Positions 53,908 to 62,172 of a stretch of DNA of 64,000 nt are shown here, piece after piece (position 1 is the stretch's first letter; every line of letters starts with the position of its first letter). The translations under genes were made by a program, and so were the position numbers. Source of the stretch: Paenibacillus sp. FSL R10-2782. Its GTDB lineage: Bacteria > Bacillota > Bacilli > Paenibacillales > Paenibacillaceae. The stretch lies in NCBI RefSeq assembly GCF_038592985.1, contig NZ_CP151951.1, positions 1,913,001-1,977,000 of the forward strand. The letters are read 5' to 3'. The notes below the pieces were generated by a model, which ran no database searches, was not told the DNA's origin, and worked only from the letters and a program-made list of their open reading frames with translations.

Positions 53908-54081
53908 GCTATGAACTCAAGGAGTATAAAATTTCTTAGCAATCTGCTTCGATTCCCGAAGTATTGATTTCACTGGCGCATTGGGGATGAAATACGGTAT
54001 GATATAGTCAACAGCCGGAATTTACAGGCACAGCAACATGAGCCGTGGAACTGCCAAGGCTTGCGGAGGGAGAGGCTAACG

Positions 54082-54849
54082 TTGGAGTTTAAAGGAGCTA
54101 TGGGTGGTATTTATCGCCTGACTGAATGGATTACCCGACTGGCGGCTACCAATTTGTTATGGGTGTTATGCTCGTCGCCTTTTATGTTCTGCCTCATACT
54201 CAAACTACTTGTGATGAATCAGAACTTGGTTAATGAATCTTTACAAATGAATTGGGCGATGGCTTTTTTGGCACCGCTTACTTTATTCCCGGCTACATCG
54301 GCCATGTTTAGCGTCGTTCGCAAATGGGTAATGGGCGATACGGATTTAGGTGTGTTTCGTACTTTTTTTAAAGGATACAAGGAAAACTACAAGCAGAGCC
54401 TGATTGGAGGCATCTTTTACACGCTGCTGTTTGTCATTATGTATGTGGATTATACCGTGTATATGACGCAGCTCAGCAATTTGCAAATTGTAGGCATTAT
54501 CATGCTTATTCTCATCATTATTTTGCTCGTATCCATGTTTAACTTTTTCTCGATGGTTGCTCATTATCATATGTCCATCGGACAACTGATCAAAAATGCG
54601 GTCTTGCTGACGCTCATTCGACCGTTCCGCGTATTTTCTACTATGCTCGGTAGCGCGGTTGTTATCTTTATTGGGGCCAAATACCCTGTGCTGTTTTTGT
54701 TCTTCATTGGTAGTGTGGTGGCCTGGTTCGCATTCTTTAATTTTTATGGAACGTTCCTCAAAATGCAGGATCAGATGGAAAAGATGAAACAGAAAGACGA
54801 AGAGGAAGCAAGCACGAAAGACAAGAAAAGTGATAACCTCCAAAAATAA
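54082..54849 (+). CDS. YesL family membrane protein (DUF624)
   Basis: 255 residues, starting MEFKGAMGGIYRLTEWITRLAATNLLW, the DUF624 opening. About five membrane helices follow, and the C-terminal ~30 residues are strongly charged (KMKQKDEEEASTKDKKS). In Bacillus YesL lies in a rhamnogalacturonan locus, but the family role is unknown. Start: TTG 54082, six bases after GAGAGG. An upstream TTG at 54061 lacks a site, and an ATG at 54100 is only two bases from AAAGGAG. Confidence 0.8.
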   Translation: MEFKGAMGGIYRLTEWITRLAATNLLWVLCSSPFMFCLILKLLVMNQNLVNESLQMNWAMAFLAPLTLFPATSAMFSVVRKWVMGDTDLGVFRTFFKGYKENYKQSLIGGIFYTLLFVIMYVDYTVYMTQLSNLQIVGIIMLILIIILLVSMFNFFSMVAHYHMSIGQLIKNAVLLTLIRPFRVFSTMLGSAVVIFIGAKYPVLFLFFIGSVVAWFAFFNFYGTFLKMQDQMEKMKQKDEEEASTKDKKSDNLQK

Positions 54850-54867
54850 AACAGATTTCTCCTGGCA

Positions 54868-54896
54868 TTTACTTTCCAAGTGAGAAGCGCTATAAT
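54868..54896 (+). promoter_or_regulatory. Promoter of the 6S-like RNA
   Basis: TTTACT (54868-54873), a 17-bp spacer and a perfect TATAAT (54891-54896). Transcription would start near 54902. Confidence 0.7.
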
Positions 54897-54902
54897 AAGG
54901 TC

Positions 54903-55100
54903 ACATCCTGCGATGCACGTTACGATCATTTGTTGTTTTGAACCAATGACAATGTCTAGGGAGATCAATACGGGTGGACAGCTGAAAAGCCCTGTCAATT
55001 TTGACAAGGGGACTTCAAAAGTTTGTCCTGCGGTCACCCACCTGCTAAAGCAGGTTCAGAAGACGCTATGGTCGGACGGCATCGGCGGGTACTCAATGAC
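54903..55100 (+). ncRNA. ssrS: Structured non-coding RNA, probably 6S RNA
   Basis: No open frame fits. The 5' and 3' parts pair: CCTGC-GATGC (54907-54916) with GCATC-G-GCGGG (55079-55089) gives a closing stem of ten pairs and one bulge. Inside is a large bubble, then TTTTGAACC (54936-54944) with GGTTCAGAA (55053-55061). GGGTG/CACCC and GGACA/TGTCC continue the rod, ending in a CCCTGTCA/TGACAAGGG hairpin near 54990-55010. A CCTGC/GCAGG hairpin (55041-55054) sits in the 3' strand and competes with the inner stem. A ~190-base rod with central bubble is the 6S RNA plan; 6S binds housekeeping RNA polymerase. Promoter upstream, terminator at 55107. The 6S name rests on this fold, not a search. Confidence 0.6.
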
Positions 55101-55106
55101 GTAATC

Positions 55107-55147
55107 AACACACCCTGATACTGCTCCGTGCAGAAATAGGGTGTTTT
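55107..55147 (+). terminator. Intrinsic terminator of the 6S-like RNA
   Basis: AACACACCCT / AGGGTGTTTTTT stem with inner CTGC / GCAG, then T6. Confidence 0.85.
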
Positions 55148-55307
55148 TTGTATGTAACAATGCTAAAATAAGAAATAAGGTACTCAATCGCATACTGCAA
55201 GTATGATCGGGTTCACTTTGTTGTTTTAACGTTTTTATAAAGCGCTTGCAGCAAAGGGGAGTCGGTGTGCTGTGTTCAGCAACGATTATCGTGAAGGAGG
55301 AAATGTC

Positions 55308-55700
55308 TTGTCGTTGAAGAGGACTCTGGTAGGGATTGTGCGCAGCCAAGAAAGTACAAGCGACCGGGTCAAAGACCCCCAAATGAAGACACGCTATTAT
55401 AACTTATCGAGAGACAAGGCTTGGGAAGAGGTATCGTCCGTTTTAAAAAAAATTCCTGGTTACAAGGTGCTGCATGAGGTGCCATCCGTAGGTGAGATTA
55501 CGCTTGAGAAGCGAACGGCATTCGGCAGAACTGTCGACATTACCGTTTCTATACTGTCCGTCTCGCCAGTTCGGAGTGCTGTGGATATTTATTCCGCATC
55601 ACGTGGATCGCTGGGGGATCTGGGTGCAAATTATCGCATTATTTTGCAGTTGTTCGCTATGATTGACAAGAAACTGTCCGCTCATAAGGTTGTACAGTGA
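55308..55700 (+). CDS. DUF1499-like protein
   Basis: 130 residues from TTG 55308 (LSLKRTLVGIVRSQES), seven bases after GAAGGAGG. The C-terminal part AVDIYSASRGSLGDLGANYRIILQLFAMIDKKL has the DUF1499 pattern (SxSRxGxxDLGxNxxRI). No signal peptide is seen. The function is unknown. It lies between the 6S-like RNA and the convergent tpx gene. Confidence 0.7.
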   Translation: MSLKRTLVGIVRSQESTSDRVKDPQMKTRYYNLSRDKAWEEVSSVLKKIPGYKVLHEVPSVGEITLEKRTAFGRTVDITVSILSVSPVRSAVDIYSASRGSLGDLGANYRIILQLFAMIDKKLSAHKVVQ

Positions 55701-55737
55701 TTGCAGCGTGTGAGCAGCAAAGTGGCAGATAAACGTC

Positions 55738-55775
55738 AAAAAAGCGAGGAAGGCAACCCTTCACTCGCTTTTTTA
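55738..55775. terminator. Terminator between the DUF1499 gene and tpx
   Basis: AAAAAAGCGAG / CTCGCTTTTTT with inner GAAGG / CCTTC. T runs occur on both strands. Confidence 0.85.
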
Positions 55776-55810
55776 GTATTTGAATCAGTCCTTAACGCAA
55801 GCAGCGTGAA

Positions 55811-56329
55811 TTAGACGAGCTTCTTCACTGCTGCAATCGCTTGGTCATAGTCAGGATGCTCGGACATTTCACTCAAGTATTCTACGTAAGCGATTTTATC
55901 GTTTTGATCAATAACGAAAATAGCGCGATGATCCAGATGGAATTCCTTAATGAACACGCCGTAGGACTCACCAAAGGAATGGTCCTTGTAATCGGATAGT
56001 GTCAATACACGGTCAATGCCCGCAGCGCCGCACCAACGAGCTTGGGCGAACGGCAGATCGACGCTGACAGTCAGTATCACGACTTGATCCCCAAGAGAAT
56101 CCGCTTCTTGATTAAAACGACGGGTTTGTGCGTCACATACGCCTGTATCGAGAGAAGGAACAACGCTGATTAGCTTGACTTTACCTGCAAAGTCTTGAAG
56201 CGTAGTAGCTTCCAGTAGATTTTTTTGCAATTTAAAATCAGGTGCCTGATCACCAACTTTCAGTTCAGGACCCACGAGAGTCAAAGGATTGCCTTTAAAA
56301 GTAGCAACTTCTTTACGTTCTTGTGCCAT
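55811..56329 (-). CDS. tpx: Thiol peroxidase (Tpx)
   Basis: 172 residues, the atypical two-Cys peroxiredoxin type. The peroxidatic Cys65 is in [16 protein letters not shown] and the resolving Cys100 in ARWCGAAG. It reduces hydroperoxides in the cytoplasm with thioredoxin. ATG 56329 follows AAGGAGG. The promoter overlaps an inverted repeat, TTATAA-N4-TTATAA (56380-56395), which resembles but does not equal a PerR box. Confidence 0.95.
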   Translation of the reverse strand: MAQERKEVATFKGNPLTLVGPELKVGDQAPDFKLQKNLLEATTLQDFAGKVKLISVVPSLDTGVCDAQTRRFNQEADSLGDQVVILTVSVDLPFAQARWCGAAGIDRVLTLSDYKDHSFGESYGVFIKEFHLDHRAIFVIDQNDKIAYVEYLSEMSEHPDYDQAIAAVKKLV

Positions 56330-56377
56330 ATGTAATAGCCTCCTTGGTTTTTAGCATTGGTTATCGGTGCTGAAATC

Positions 56378-56408
56378 TATTATAATCTTTTATAAAAGAC
56401 ATTGTCCA
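56378..56408 (-). promoter_or_regulatory. tpx promoter with inverted repeat
   Basis: Minus-strand TATAAT (56379-56384) with a TTGGAC-like -35 upstream (near 56406). The repeats TTATAA (56380-56385, 56390-56395) span the -10. PerR boxes are TTATAAT-N-ATTATAA; this one is one base too long. Confidence 0.4.
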
Positions 56409-56448
56409 ATTTGAATAAGGTGGAGACACCTATGAAGGAAGGATTACA

Positions 56449-57072
56449 TTGATTTTTTTACGTTATGAGAACTGGAAAAGTTATTTGCGTTTTTACCCGG
56501 TAACCTGTTTGATTTTATTTATCAATATCGTGATGTTTATTGTGCTGACTGTACATGGTGGATCGGAAAATAGTTTGACACTGATCCGGTATGGAGCCCT
56601 GATCAATGAGGAGCCCTTTACCGACCAGTTATGGCGGTATGTGTCAGCTATGTTTTTACACGCGGGGTTTGATCATCTTTTCTTTAATTCCTTTGCGATT
56701 CTCGTATTTGCTCCGCCGCTGGAACGTCTGCTCGGGTCCCTTCGCTACGTACTGTTGTACCTCGCTACAGGCATTGTAGGAAACTTACTATCCATTGCGC
56801 ATTACAACATGGTGGCGGAAACCACAGTCTCTGTAGGGGCCTCAGGAGCGATATATGGCATCTACGGTGCATTTTTGTACGTTGCCCTGTTCCAGCGGAC
56901 GCTTATGGATGAGGCCTCGCGCAAAACGTTGTACACGCTGCTCGGCTTTGGTATCCTGTTTTCGTTTGCTGTGGCGAACATTAACTGGACCGCCCATTTT
57001 GGAGGACTGCTCAGCGGGTTTTTCCTGTATGGATTAATGATCAGATTGACTGGCCAACGTAAACGTCACTAA
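56449..57072 (+). CDS. Rhomboid family intramembrane serine protease
   Basis: 207 residues with six membrane helices. Catalytic Ser132 lies in SVGASGAIYGIYG and His183 in INWTAHFGGLLSG, the two residues of the rhomboid dyad. HAGFDHLFFNSFAIL is the conserved loop-helix 2. It cleaves membrane proteins within the bilayer; substrates are unknown. Start: TTG 56449, five bases after GGAAGGA. It is upstream of a LysR regulator in the same direction. Confidence 0.9.
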   Translation: MIFLRYENWKSYLRFYPVTCLILFINIVMFIVLTVHGGSENSLTLIRYGALINEEPFTDQLWRYVSAMFLHAGFDHLFFNSFAILVFAPPLERLLGSLRYVLLYLATGIVGNLLSIAHYNMVAETTVSVGASGAIYGIYGAFLYVALFQRTLMDEASRKTLYTLLGFGILFSFAVANINWTAHFGGLLSGFFLYGLMIRLTGQRKRH

Positions 57073-57170
57073 AGACAGCTTTACCGTCAGTCAGCAGAGC
57101 GAGAAAGAGGGAGGGGTTCATCTAACCTCTTCTTCCTGATGTTGAAAAATAGATTGGAGCGAATAACGGA

Positions 57171-58100
57171 GTGGAACTACGACAGTTGCAATACTTCATG
57201 AAGGTAGCGCAAAAGGAACATGTCACTCAGGCAGCCGAGGAGATGCATGTGGCGCAATCTGCGGTCAGTCGGCAAATTCATCAGCTTGAAGAGGAGCTGG
57301 GGGTGAACCTTTTTATGCAGAAGGGTCGCAACTTGCAGCTTACACCGGTGGGGCAGTTATTTTGCAAGCGGGTTGAAACGATTATAAAGGATTTGGAGCG
57401 GGCTGTTCTGGAGGTCCATGAGTTTTTAGACCCCGAGGGTGGAGAAATTCGAATAGGCTTCCCGCATAGTTTAGGCATTCATCTTATTCCTACGGTTGTA
57501 GCTGAATTTCGCAAACGGTATCCGAATGTTAAATTCAGATTTAAACAGGGGATGTATCCGAGCCTGATCCGTGATGTGTTAGCGGGTGAGGTGGATTTGG
57601 CTTTTGTATCCCCTTTTCCAGATCGTCATGATCATGTCGAGGGAGATGTGGTGCTGACTGAGGAACTGTTTGCGGTACTACCTCCTAATCATCCCTTGGC
57701 TTCAGCCGGGCATATCACGCTGGATCAGCTTAAAGGAGAAAAGTTCATTCTGTTCAGAGATGGTTACTCCCTGCGCCCGATTGTCTGGCAGGCTTGTCTT
57801 GAGGCTGGATTTACGCCGGACATCGCTTTTGAAGGTGAGGAGACGGATACGATCCGCGGATTAGTTGCCGCAGGTATGGGGGTCAGCCTTTTACCGGAGA
57901 TGGCGCTGTTCCAAACCAATCCGCTCCAACCTGCGAGAGTGTCGATTGTTGATCCCGAAGTGACGCGAACCATTGGCTTAATTCACCGTAGAGATGACAA
58001 GCTTCCATTAGTTGCCAAATCGTTCCGTACTTTTTTGTTGCAATATTTCGGCCTTCAAGGTAGCAGTACTGTGATGGATGGAAGTGTTAAAGCGGACTGA
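57171..58100 (+). CDS. LysR-family transcriptional regulator (GltC/YwbI-like)
   Basis: 309 residues. N-terminal HTH: MELRQLQYFMKVAQKEHVTQAAEEMHVAQSAVSRQIHQLEEELGVNLF, followed by a LysR effector domain. The sequence resembles the GltC group of Bacillus. No divergent gene is adjacent, so the regulated target is not visible. Start: GTG 57171, with GGAGCG upstream. It ends in a strong terminator shared with the convergent yugP gene. Confidence 0.88.
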   Translation: MELRQLQYFMKVAQKEHVTQAAEEMHVAQSAVSRQIHQLEEELGVNLFMQKGRNLQLTPVGQLFCKRVETIIKDLERAVLEVHEFLDPEGGEIRIGFPHSLGIHLIPTVVAEFRKRYPNVKFRFKQGMYPSLIRDVLAGEVDLAFVSPFPDRHDHVEGDVVLTEELFAVLPPNHPLASAGHITLDQLKGEKFILFRDGYSLRPIVWQACLEAGFTPDIAFEGEETDTIRGLVAAGMGVSLLPEMALFQTNPLQPARVSIVDPEVTRTIGLIHRRDDKLPLVAKSFRTFLLQYFGLQGSSTVMDGSVKAD

Positions 58101-58136
58101 CGGACAGGCGAGTATAGAGAATTGGATAGAACATAA

Positions 58137-58183
58137 AAAGGTTGTTCCTCTACCATCATCATGGCGGAGGAACAACCTTTTTT
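58137..58183. terminator. Bidirectional terminator
   Basis: AAAGGTTGTTCCTC / GAGGAACAACCTTT stem, T-run on the plus strand and A-run upstream. Confidence 0.9.
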
Positions 58184-58196
58184 GCTACAAAAGCGA

Positions 58197-58868
58197 TTAG
58201 TCACGGCTGTTGAAGATACCGATCAGGCGAATCAGCTCCAGCAAGGAAACGAGAGCGGCGGCCACGTATGTTAATGCAGCGGCATTCAATACTTTAGCTA
58301 CACCTCGTTCTTCATCACTGCGGATAAATCCTTCAGACACCATAATTTCACGGGCGCGGTTGGAAGCATTAAATTCGACTGGCAATGTAATTAATTGAAA
58401 AGCGACAGTAGCCGAGAAAAAGATAATGCCCAAGCCGATCAGGTTAGTGTAGCTGAACAGGAACCCGGCAATCAGCAGAAACGGTGCAATACCGGATGCG
58501 AAGTTGACAATCGGGAAAATCCGGTGACGTAGGGCGAGCATAGGATAATGCTCTTTATGCTGAATCGCATGACCAACCTCGTGACAAGCCACAGCAACTG
58601 CGGAAATAGATTTTTCATAATATACAGGTTCGGACAAGCGTACTACGCGTTGCATCGGATCATAGTGGTCAGATAACGCACCGGGTACGGGTTCAATGGG
58701 CACATCATGCAAACCGTTGCGATCCAGCATGTGCCGGGCGGCATCGTAGCCTGTCATGCCGTTTTCATTGGGCACATCAGACCATTTGTTAAAGGTACCT
58801 TTAACGCGAAATTGCGCCCATAGGGATAAGCCGAACGCAAGAATAATCAATATATACATTCCCATCAT
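58197..58868 (-). CDS. Zinc metallopeptidase-like membrane protein (YugP family)
   Basis: 223 residues from MMGMYILIILAFG. One N-terminal membrane helix, a cytoplasmic domain with zinc motif HEVGH at 96-100 and LSEPVYYEKSISAVAVACHEVGHAIQH, two or three further helices, and the pattern LPVEFNASNRAREIMVSEGF. This is the YugP/DUF zinc metallopeptidase family; function unknown. ATG 58868 follows GGAGGG with seven-base spacing; the longer frame from 58883 starts before that site. It is preceded by the MerR gene, 42 bp upstream. Confidence 0.87.
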   Translation of the reverse strand: MMGMYILIILAFGLSLWAQFRVKGTFNKWSDVPNENGMTGYDAARHMLDRNGLHDVPIEPVPGALSDHYDPMQRVVRLSEPVYYEKSISAVAVACHEVGHAIQHKEHYPMLALRHRIFPIVNFASGIAPFLLIAGFLFSYTNLIGLGIIFFSATVAFQLITLPVEFNASNRAREIMVSEGFIRSDEERGVAKVLNAAALTYVAAALVSLLELIRLIGIFNSRD

Positions 58869-58910
58869 AAAGCAACCCTCCATTATTATTTCATCATACA
58901 GCCCGGAAAT

Positions 58911-59342
58911 CTACATCATGGAGCTATGCTCAAGCAAATACTTCAGAGCTTCGATACAAGCGGCGCTTTGTGGTAGTAGACCCGTAAGCAGCTTACGCGC
59001 TTGAACGGGCTTGAGCTGCCCCAAAAGAGGTTGTAGCTCATTGACTTCCCGCTCCAGGCGCTGCATGTGCATCTCCAGACTTGTCAGCTTGTCGGTGACG
59101 TGCTCTTCACCAGAAACCGAATTCCACTTCATTAAGGTCTGTTTGATTTCCTCAAGGCTATACTTCTCCTGTTTCATTTGGTTAATACGTTCAAGCCTTT
59201 TTAAAGTTTCATCATTGTATAGCCGATAATTTTTCAAAGACCGTTCTTCAGGTGTGATCAAACCAAGCTTCGTATAATAATCAATGGTCCGTTCGCTGAC
59301 ACCAGCCGTCTTGGCTAGCTCGCCAATTCGGTATAGCTTCAT
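58911..59342 (-). CDS. MerR-family transcriptional regulator
   Basis: 143 residues. The winged-helix MerR domain reads MKLYRIGELAKTAGVSERTIDYYTKLGLITPEERSLKNYRLYNDE. A long dimerisation helix follows, with MHMQRLEREVNELQPLL. No conserved metal-binding cysteines in the effector region; only one Cys occurs near the end. The ligand is unknown. ATG 59342 is chosen, although the GAGG site is distant; a GTG at 59360 would also be in frame. It is likely cotranscribed with yugP. Confidence 0.85.
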   Translation of the reverse strand: MKLYRIGELAKTAGVSERTIDYYTKLGLITPEERSLKNYRLYNDETLKRLERINQMKQEKYSLEEIKQTLMKWNSVSGEEHVTDKLTSLEMHMQRLEREVNELQPLLGQLKPVQARKLLTGLLPQSAACIEALKYLLEHSSMM

Positions 59343-59552
59343 ATCCCCATCTGTCCTCACCTCGCGCTCTTCATTCAGCCTTTCATATTACGCATCTGCA
59401 AACAGAGTGCTTATAAAAATATTTTACATGATTCCCAACCGTACAGTCAAACGTCATGCTTTTTTAAGGGTGAGAAACAAGCTACTTTTATAGTTAGTAA
59501 ATATGACATATAAAGTTCGTAATTGATTTTTTTTCAGATAATAAAAAAAATC

Positions 59553-59582
59553 TTGTCAATTTTCATGTATTCTGATTATAAT
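59553..59582 (+). promoter_or_regulatory. Promoter of amtB
   Basis: TTGTCA (59553-59558), 18-bp spacer and TATAAT (59577-59582). Confidence 0.75.
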
Positions 59583-59603
59583 GACAATAAGAATTTCATG
59601 AAA

Positions 59604-59620
59604 TGTAAAGAAACTTAACA
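59604..59620 (+). promoter_or_regulatory. GlnR/TnrA operator in the amtB leader
   Basis: TGTAAAGAAACTTAACA matches the GlnR/TnrA consensus TGTNAN7TNACA at every defined position. It lies about 22 bp downstream of the -10 and 18 bp before the start codon, where binding should repress. Confidence 0.8.
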
Positions 59621-59638
59621 TTAGAGGGAGTGGGCTTC

Positions 59639-61042
59639 ATGAGAAAAAAGTGGTTTGTTGCATTACTGGCCATGCTGACGGTACTGGCTTTTCCGGTAGG
59701 GGCGTTCGCTGCTGATGGTCCGACAAATATTCAGCTTCAAGCAGGATTAAACACGGTATTTACCTTCTTGGCATTTATTCTTGTGTTTTTCATGCAGGCG
59801 GGATTTGCGTTGCTGGAGGCTGGCTCCACACGAATGAAGAATGCAGGGCATGTCGCTGGTAAAACGATACTCACCACGGGCGTTGCTGCATTGTCTTTCT
59901 GGGCTCTCGGGTTCGGGCTAGGCTTTGGTAACGATGGCGGCAACGGATTTATGGGGCTAACGGGTTTCTTTATGAGCGGCACGGATGCTGCTGTATCTTT
60001 TGACTCCCTTTCAAGTCTGGATGTTCCGATTACAATCATGTTTTTGTTCCACTTTGCTTTTGCGGCGGTATCTCTTTCTATCGCATGCGGGGGAATGGCA
60101 GAGCGTGCAAAATTAAGTGTATACATCATTTTCGGTATTTTGTTCTCCATCGTAATCTATCCGGTTGTAGCTCACTGGGTATGGGGCGGCGGCTGGCTTA
60201 GCAAGCTGGGCATGCAGGATTATGCCGGCTCGACGGTAGTCCACCTGACAGGAGCTACGGCGGCACTTGTCGCTACATTGCTGCTGAAACCGAGACTGGG
60301 CAAGTTCAACAAGGACGGCAAGCCGAACAGTATACCTGGACATAATCAGGTATACTCCATTCTGGGGGTTATTATTCTCTGGTTTGGTTGGTTTGGATTT
60401 AACCCGGGTAGTGCTGTATCGGCTATGAATGACGGATTTTTCGGATATGTGGCATTGACTACGAATATTGCGGCTGCAGCAGGCGGAGTTTTCGCTCTAC
60501 TCGTATCCTGGATGGTATATGGAAAAGCAGATATTCCGGCTATGCTGAATGGTGTGCTGGCGGCTTTGGTTGCCATTACTGGCTCTTGTGCTTTTGTAGC
60601 TCCTTGGGCTGCTCTGGTCATCGGTGCGGTAGCAGGGATTGTCACCTTCTTCACAGCACAATGGTTTGAGCGTGCAAGAGTAGATGATCCTGTATATGCA
60701 TTCTCCGTGCATGGTGTTGCGGGGATGTGGGGTGCAGTATCCACGGGATTGTTCGCTACTCCTGAGCTGGTGAAAATAACAGGTGTCGGTCAAGCGGGGC
60801 TGTTCTATGGTGGTGGATTTACGCAATTGGGAGTGCAGCTGCTAGGCCTGATAGGCACTTTGGCTTTCGTGTTCGTCATTTCCTTCATTATTCTGGGTTC
60901 GATGAAAGCCATTATGGGTATTCGTGTTACAGAAGAGGAAGAAACGATGGGACTGGATATCAGCGAGCATGGTACGTACGGCTACCCTGAGCAAATGAAG
61001 TTGGTTGCCGAGGCTGAGAAGCGTTCTGGGACTGTAAGCTAA
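59639..61042 (+). CDS. amtB: Ammonium transporter AmtB
   Basis: 467 residues. A signal peptide-like segment (~1-23) is followed by the eleven-helix Amt core. Marks are the twin histidines in VVHLTGA and SVHGVAGMWGAVSTGLF, and DxxSIACGGMAERAKLSVYIIF-type Asp/pore helices. It conducts ammonium into the cell. ATG 59639 follows GAGGGAG with eight-base spacing. The promoter carries a perfect GlnR/TnrA box in the leader, so nitrogen excess should repress it. No glnK lies beside it; instead a DUF294 nucleotidyltransferase and an exonuclease follow. Confidence 0.95.
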   Translation: MRKKWFVALLAMLTVLAFPVGAFAADGPTNIQLQAGLNTVFTFLAFILVFFMQAGFALLEAGSTRMKNAGHVAGKTILTTGVAALSFWALGFGLGFGNDGGNGFMGLTGFFMSGTDAAVSFDSLSSLDVPITIMFLFHFAFAAVSLSIACGGMAERAKLSVYIIFGILFSIVIYPVVAHWVWGGGWLSKLGMQDYAGSTVVHLTGATAALVATLLLKPRLGKFNKDGKPNSIPGHNQVYSILGVIILWFGWFGFNPGSAVSAMNDGFFGYVALTTNIAAAAGGVFALLVSWMVYGKADIPAMLNGVLAALVAITGSCAFVAPWAALVIGAVAGIVTFFTAQWFERARVDDPVYAFSVHGVAGMWGAVSTGLFATPELVKITGVGQAGLFYGGGFTQLGVQLLGLIGTLAFVFVISFIILGSMKAIMGIRVTEEEETMGLDISEHGTYGYPEQMKLVAEAEKRSGTVS

Positions 61043-61089
61043 TATGTAAAATATAAAAGCCAGTATGGATGAGCGGAGGAGATGGAAGT

Positions 61090-62172
61090 ATGGAATTACA
61101 AAATACGGCACCTTGGGTGAGTTCAGCCGAAGCGATTGATCATGCAGATACGCCTGAATCGCTAAGGCTGGCCAGGGTCGATTCTCAGAAATGGCTGCTG
61201 GCTTCCCAAGCCTCCGCTCCGTTATCAGACTGGTTACAAACGGTGAATGATATGCATGACCGCATTGCGGCCAGTGCTGTGCAAATGTGCGAAAAAGGGA
61301 TGGTTGAGGATGGCTTCGGCCCTCCTCCCGTCCCTTACGCATTTATTGCCTTCGGCAGCATGGCACGCTCGGAGTCGACGCTGTGGAGTGACCAGGATAA
61401 CGGTATGATTATCAGTGATGCTGCATCTGCCGGGAAAGAAACATATTTTATGGAGTTCGGCCGGAGGGTGTCAGCAATGTTGGAATATTTGGGATATCCG
61501 AAATGTGAAGGGAAGGTGATGTGTTCAGAGCCGCTATGGCGACAAACATTATCTGAATGGCAGGAGCAGCTGGCAAAATGGTCGGATGATTTTGCCTGGG
61601 AGCCGATTCGGTATCTGATTATCTCGTCTGACATGAAGCATATCGCTGGAGATGAGCGATTGTCAGTACAATGGAAACGAAACTTTTATGCGTTGCTGCG
61701 CAAGCATCCCGATTTGCCGTCCGCGGTACTTAGGAACACCGTAAGGCATAAAGCGACACTTAATATTTTGGGTCAGATCGTTACCGAGCGCTTCGGGGAG
61801 CACGCGGGTGATTTTGATGTGAAATACGGTTTGTACATCCCGTTGGTAAATGCAGTACGGTTTTGGGCTTTGCAGCACGGGGTGGAGGAGACCTCTACGT
61901 TGAAAAGGCTCAGGCGGCTCGCGCTGCTGGAAGCAGCACCGTCTCCTTTGCTGGATGCTTGCGAGCGGGCCTTTCGGATCGCGCTTCAGCTTCGGATGGC
62001 TACTCCGGTTCAGGAGAAGAACGGACTCTTGGTTAGCAAGGGTTATCTTTCTGTCAAACCGTTGAAGCAAGGTAAGGGCTGGCATGAACTGCGCGAGGCG
62101 CTTTCAACGGTGCGACGGCTGCATCGTGCGCTGCAAAGACAGTTGCGGTTTACGGAAGGGAGAAGGTCATGA
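61090..62172 (+). CDS. DUF294 putative nucleotidyltransferase
   Basis: 360 residues. The GlnD-like nucleotidyltransferase core is clear: FIAFGSMARSESTLWSDQDNGMI, with Gly-Ser at 89-90 and the catalytic Asp101-x-Asp103. The C-terminal part (~220-350) is the helical DUF294 substrate-binding region. No CBS or cyclic-nucleotide domain is attached, unlike many Gram-negative members. A GlnD-like role in protein modification is possible, linked to nitrogen by context only. ATG 61090 follows GGAGGAG; an ATG at 61069 is in frame. It overlaps the exonuclease gene by four bases, so the two are coupled. Confidence 0.85.
   Translation: MELQNTAPWVSSAEAIDHADTPESLRLARVDSQKWLLASQASAPLSDWLQTVNDMHDRIAASAVQMCEKGMVEDGFGPPPVPYAFIAFGSMARSESTLWSDQDNGMIISDAASAGKETYFMEFGRRVSAMLEYLGYPKCEGKVMCSEPLWRQTLSEWQEQLAKWSDDFAWEPIRYLIISSDMKHIAGDERLSVQWKRNFYALLRKHPDLPSAVLRNTVRHKATLNILGQIVTERFGEHAGDFDVKYGLYIPLVNAVRFWALQHGVEETSTLKRLRRLALLEAAPSPLLDACERAFRIALQLRMATPVQEKNGLLVSKGYLSVKPLKQGKGWHELREALSTVRRLHRALQRQLRFTEGRRS

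Noticed and set aside
54960..55040. T-box or guanidine riboswitch in the YesL-DUF1499 gap
   Set aside because: No TGGNACCGCG antiterminator and no ykkC-type core motif; the overall fold fits 6S RNA better.
55235..55260. AAGCGCTT palindrome as a cre site before the DUF1499 gene
   Set aside because: Only 11 of 14 consensus positions match and no sugar-related gene follows.
59549..59575. Second GlnR box at the amtB -35
   Set aside because: The right half does not match TNACA; three mismatches.
61069..61089. Longer start for the DUF294 protein at ATG 61069
   Set aside because: No ribosome site upstream of it, while GGAGGAG precedes ATG 61090.
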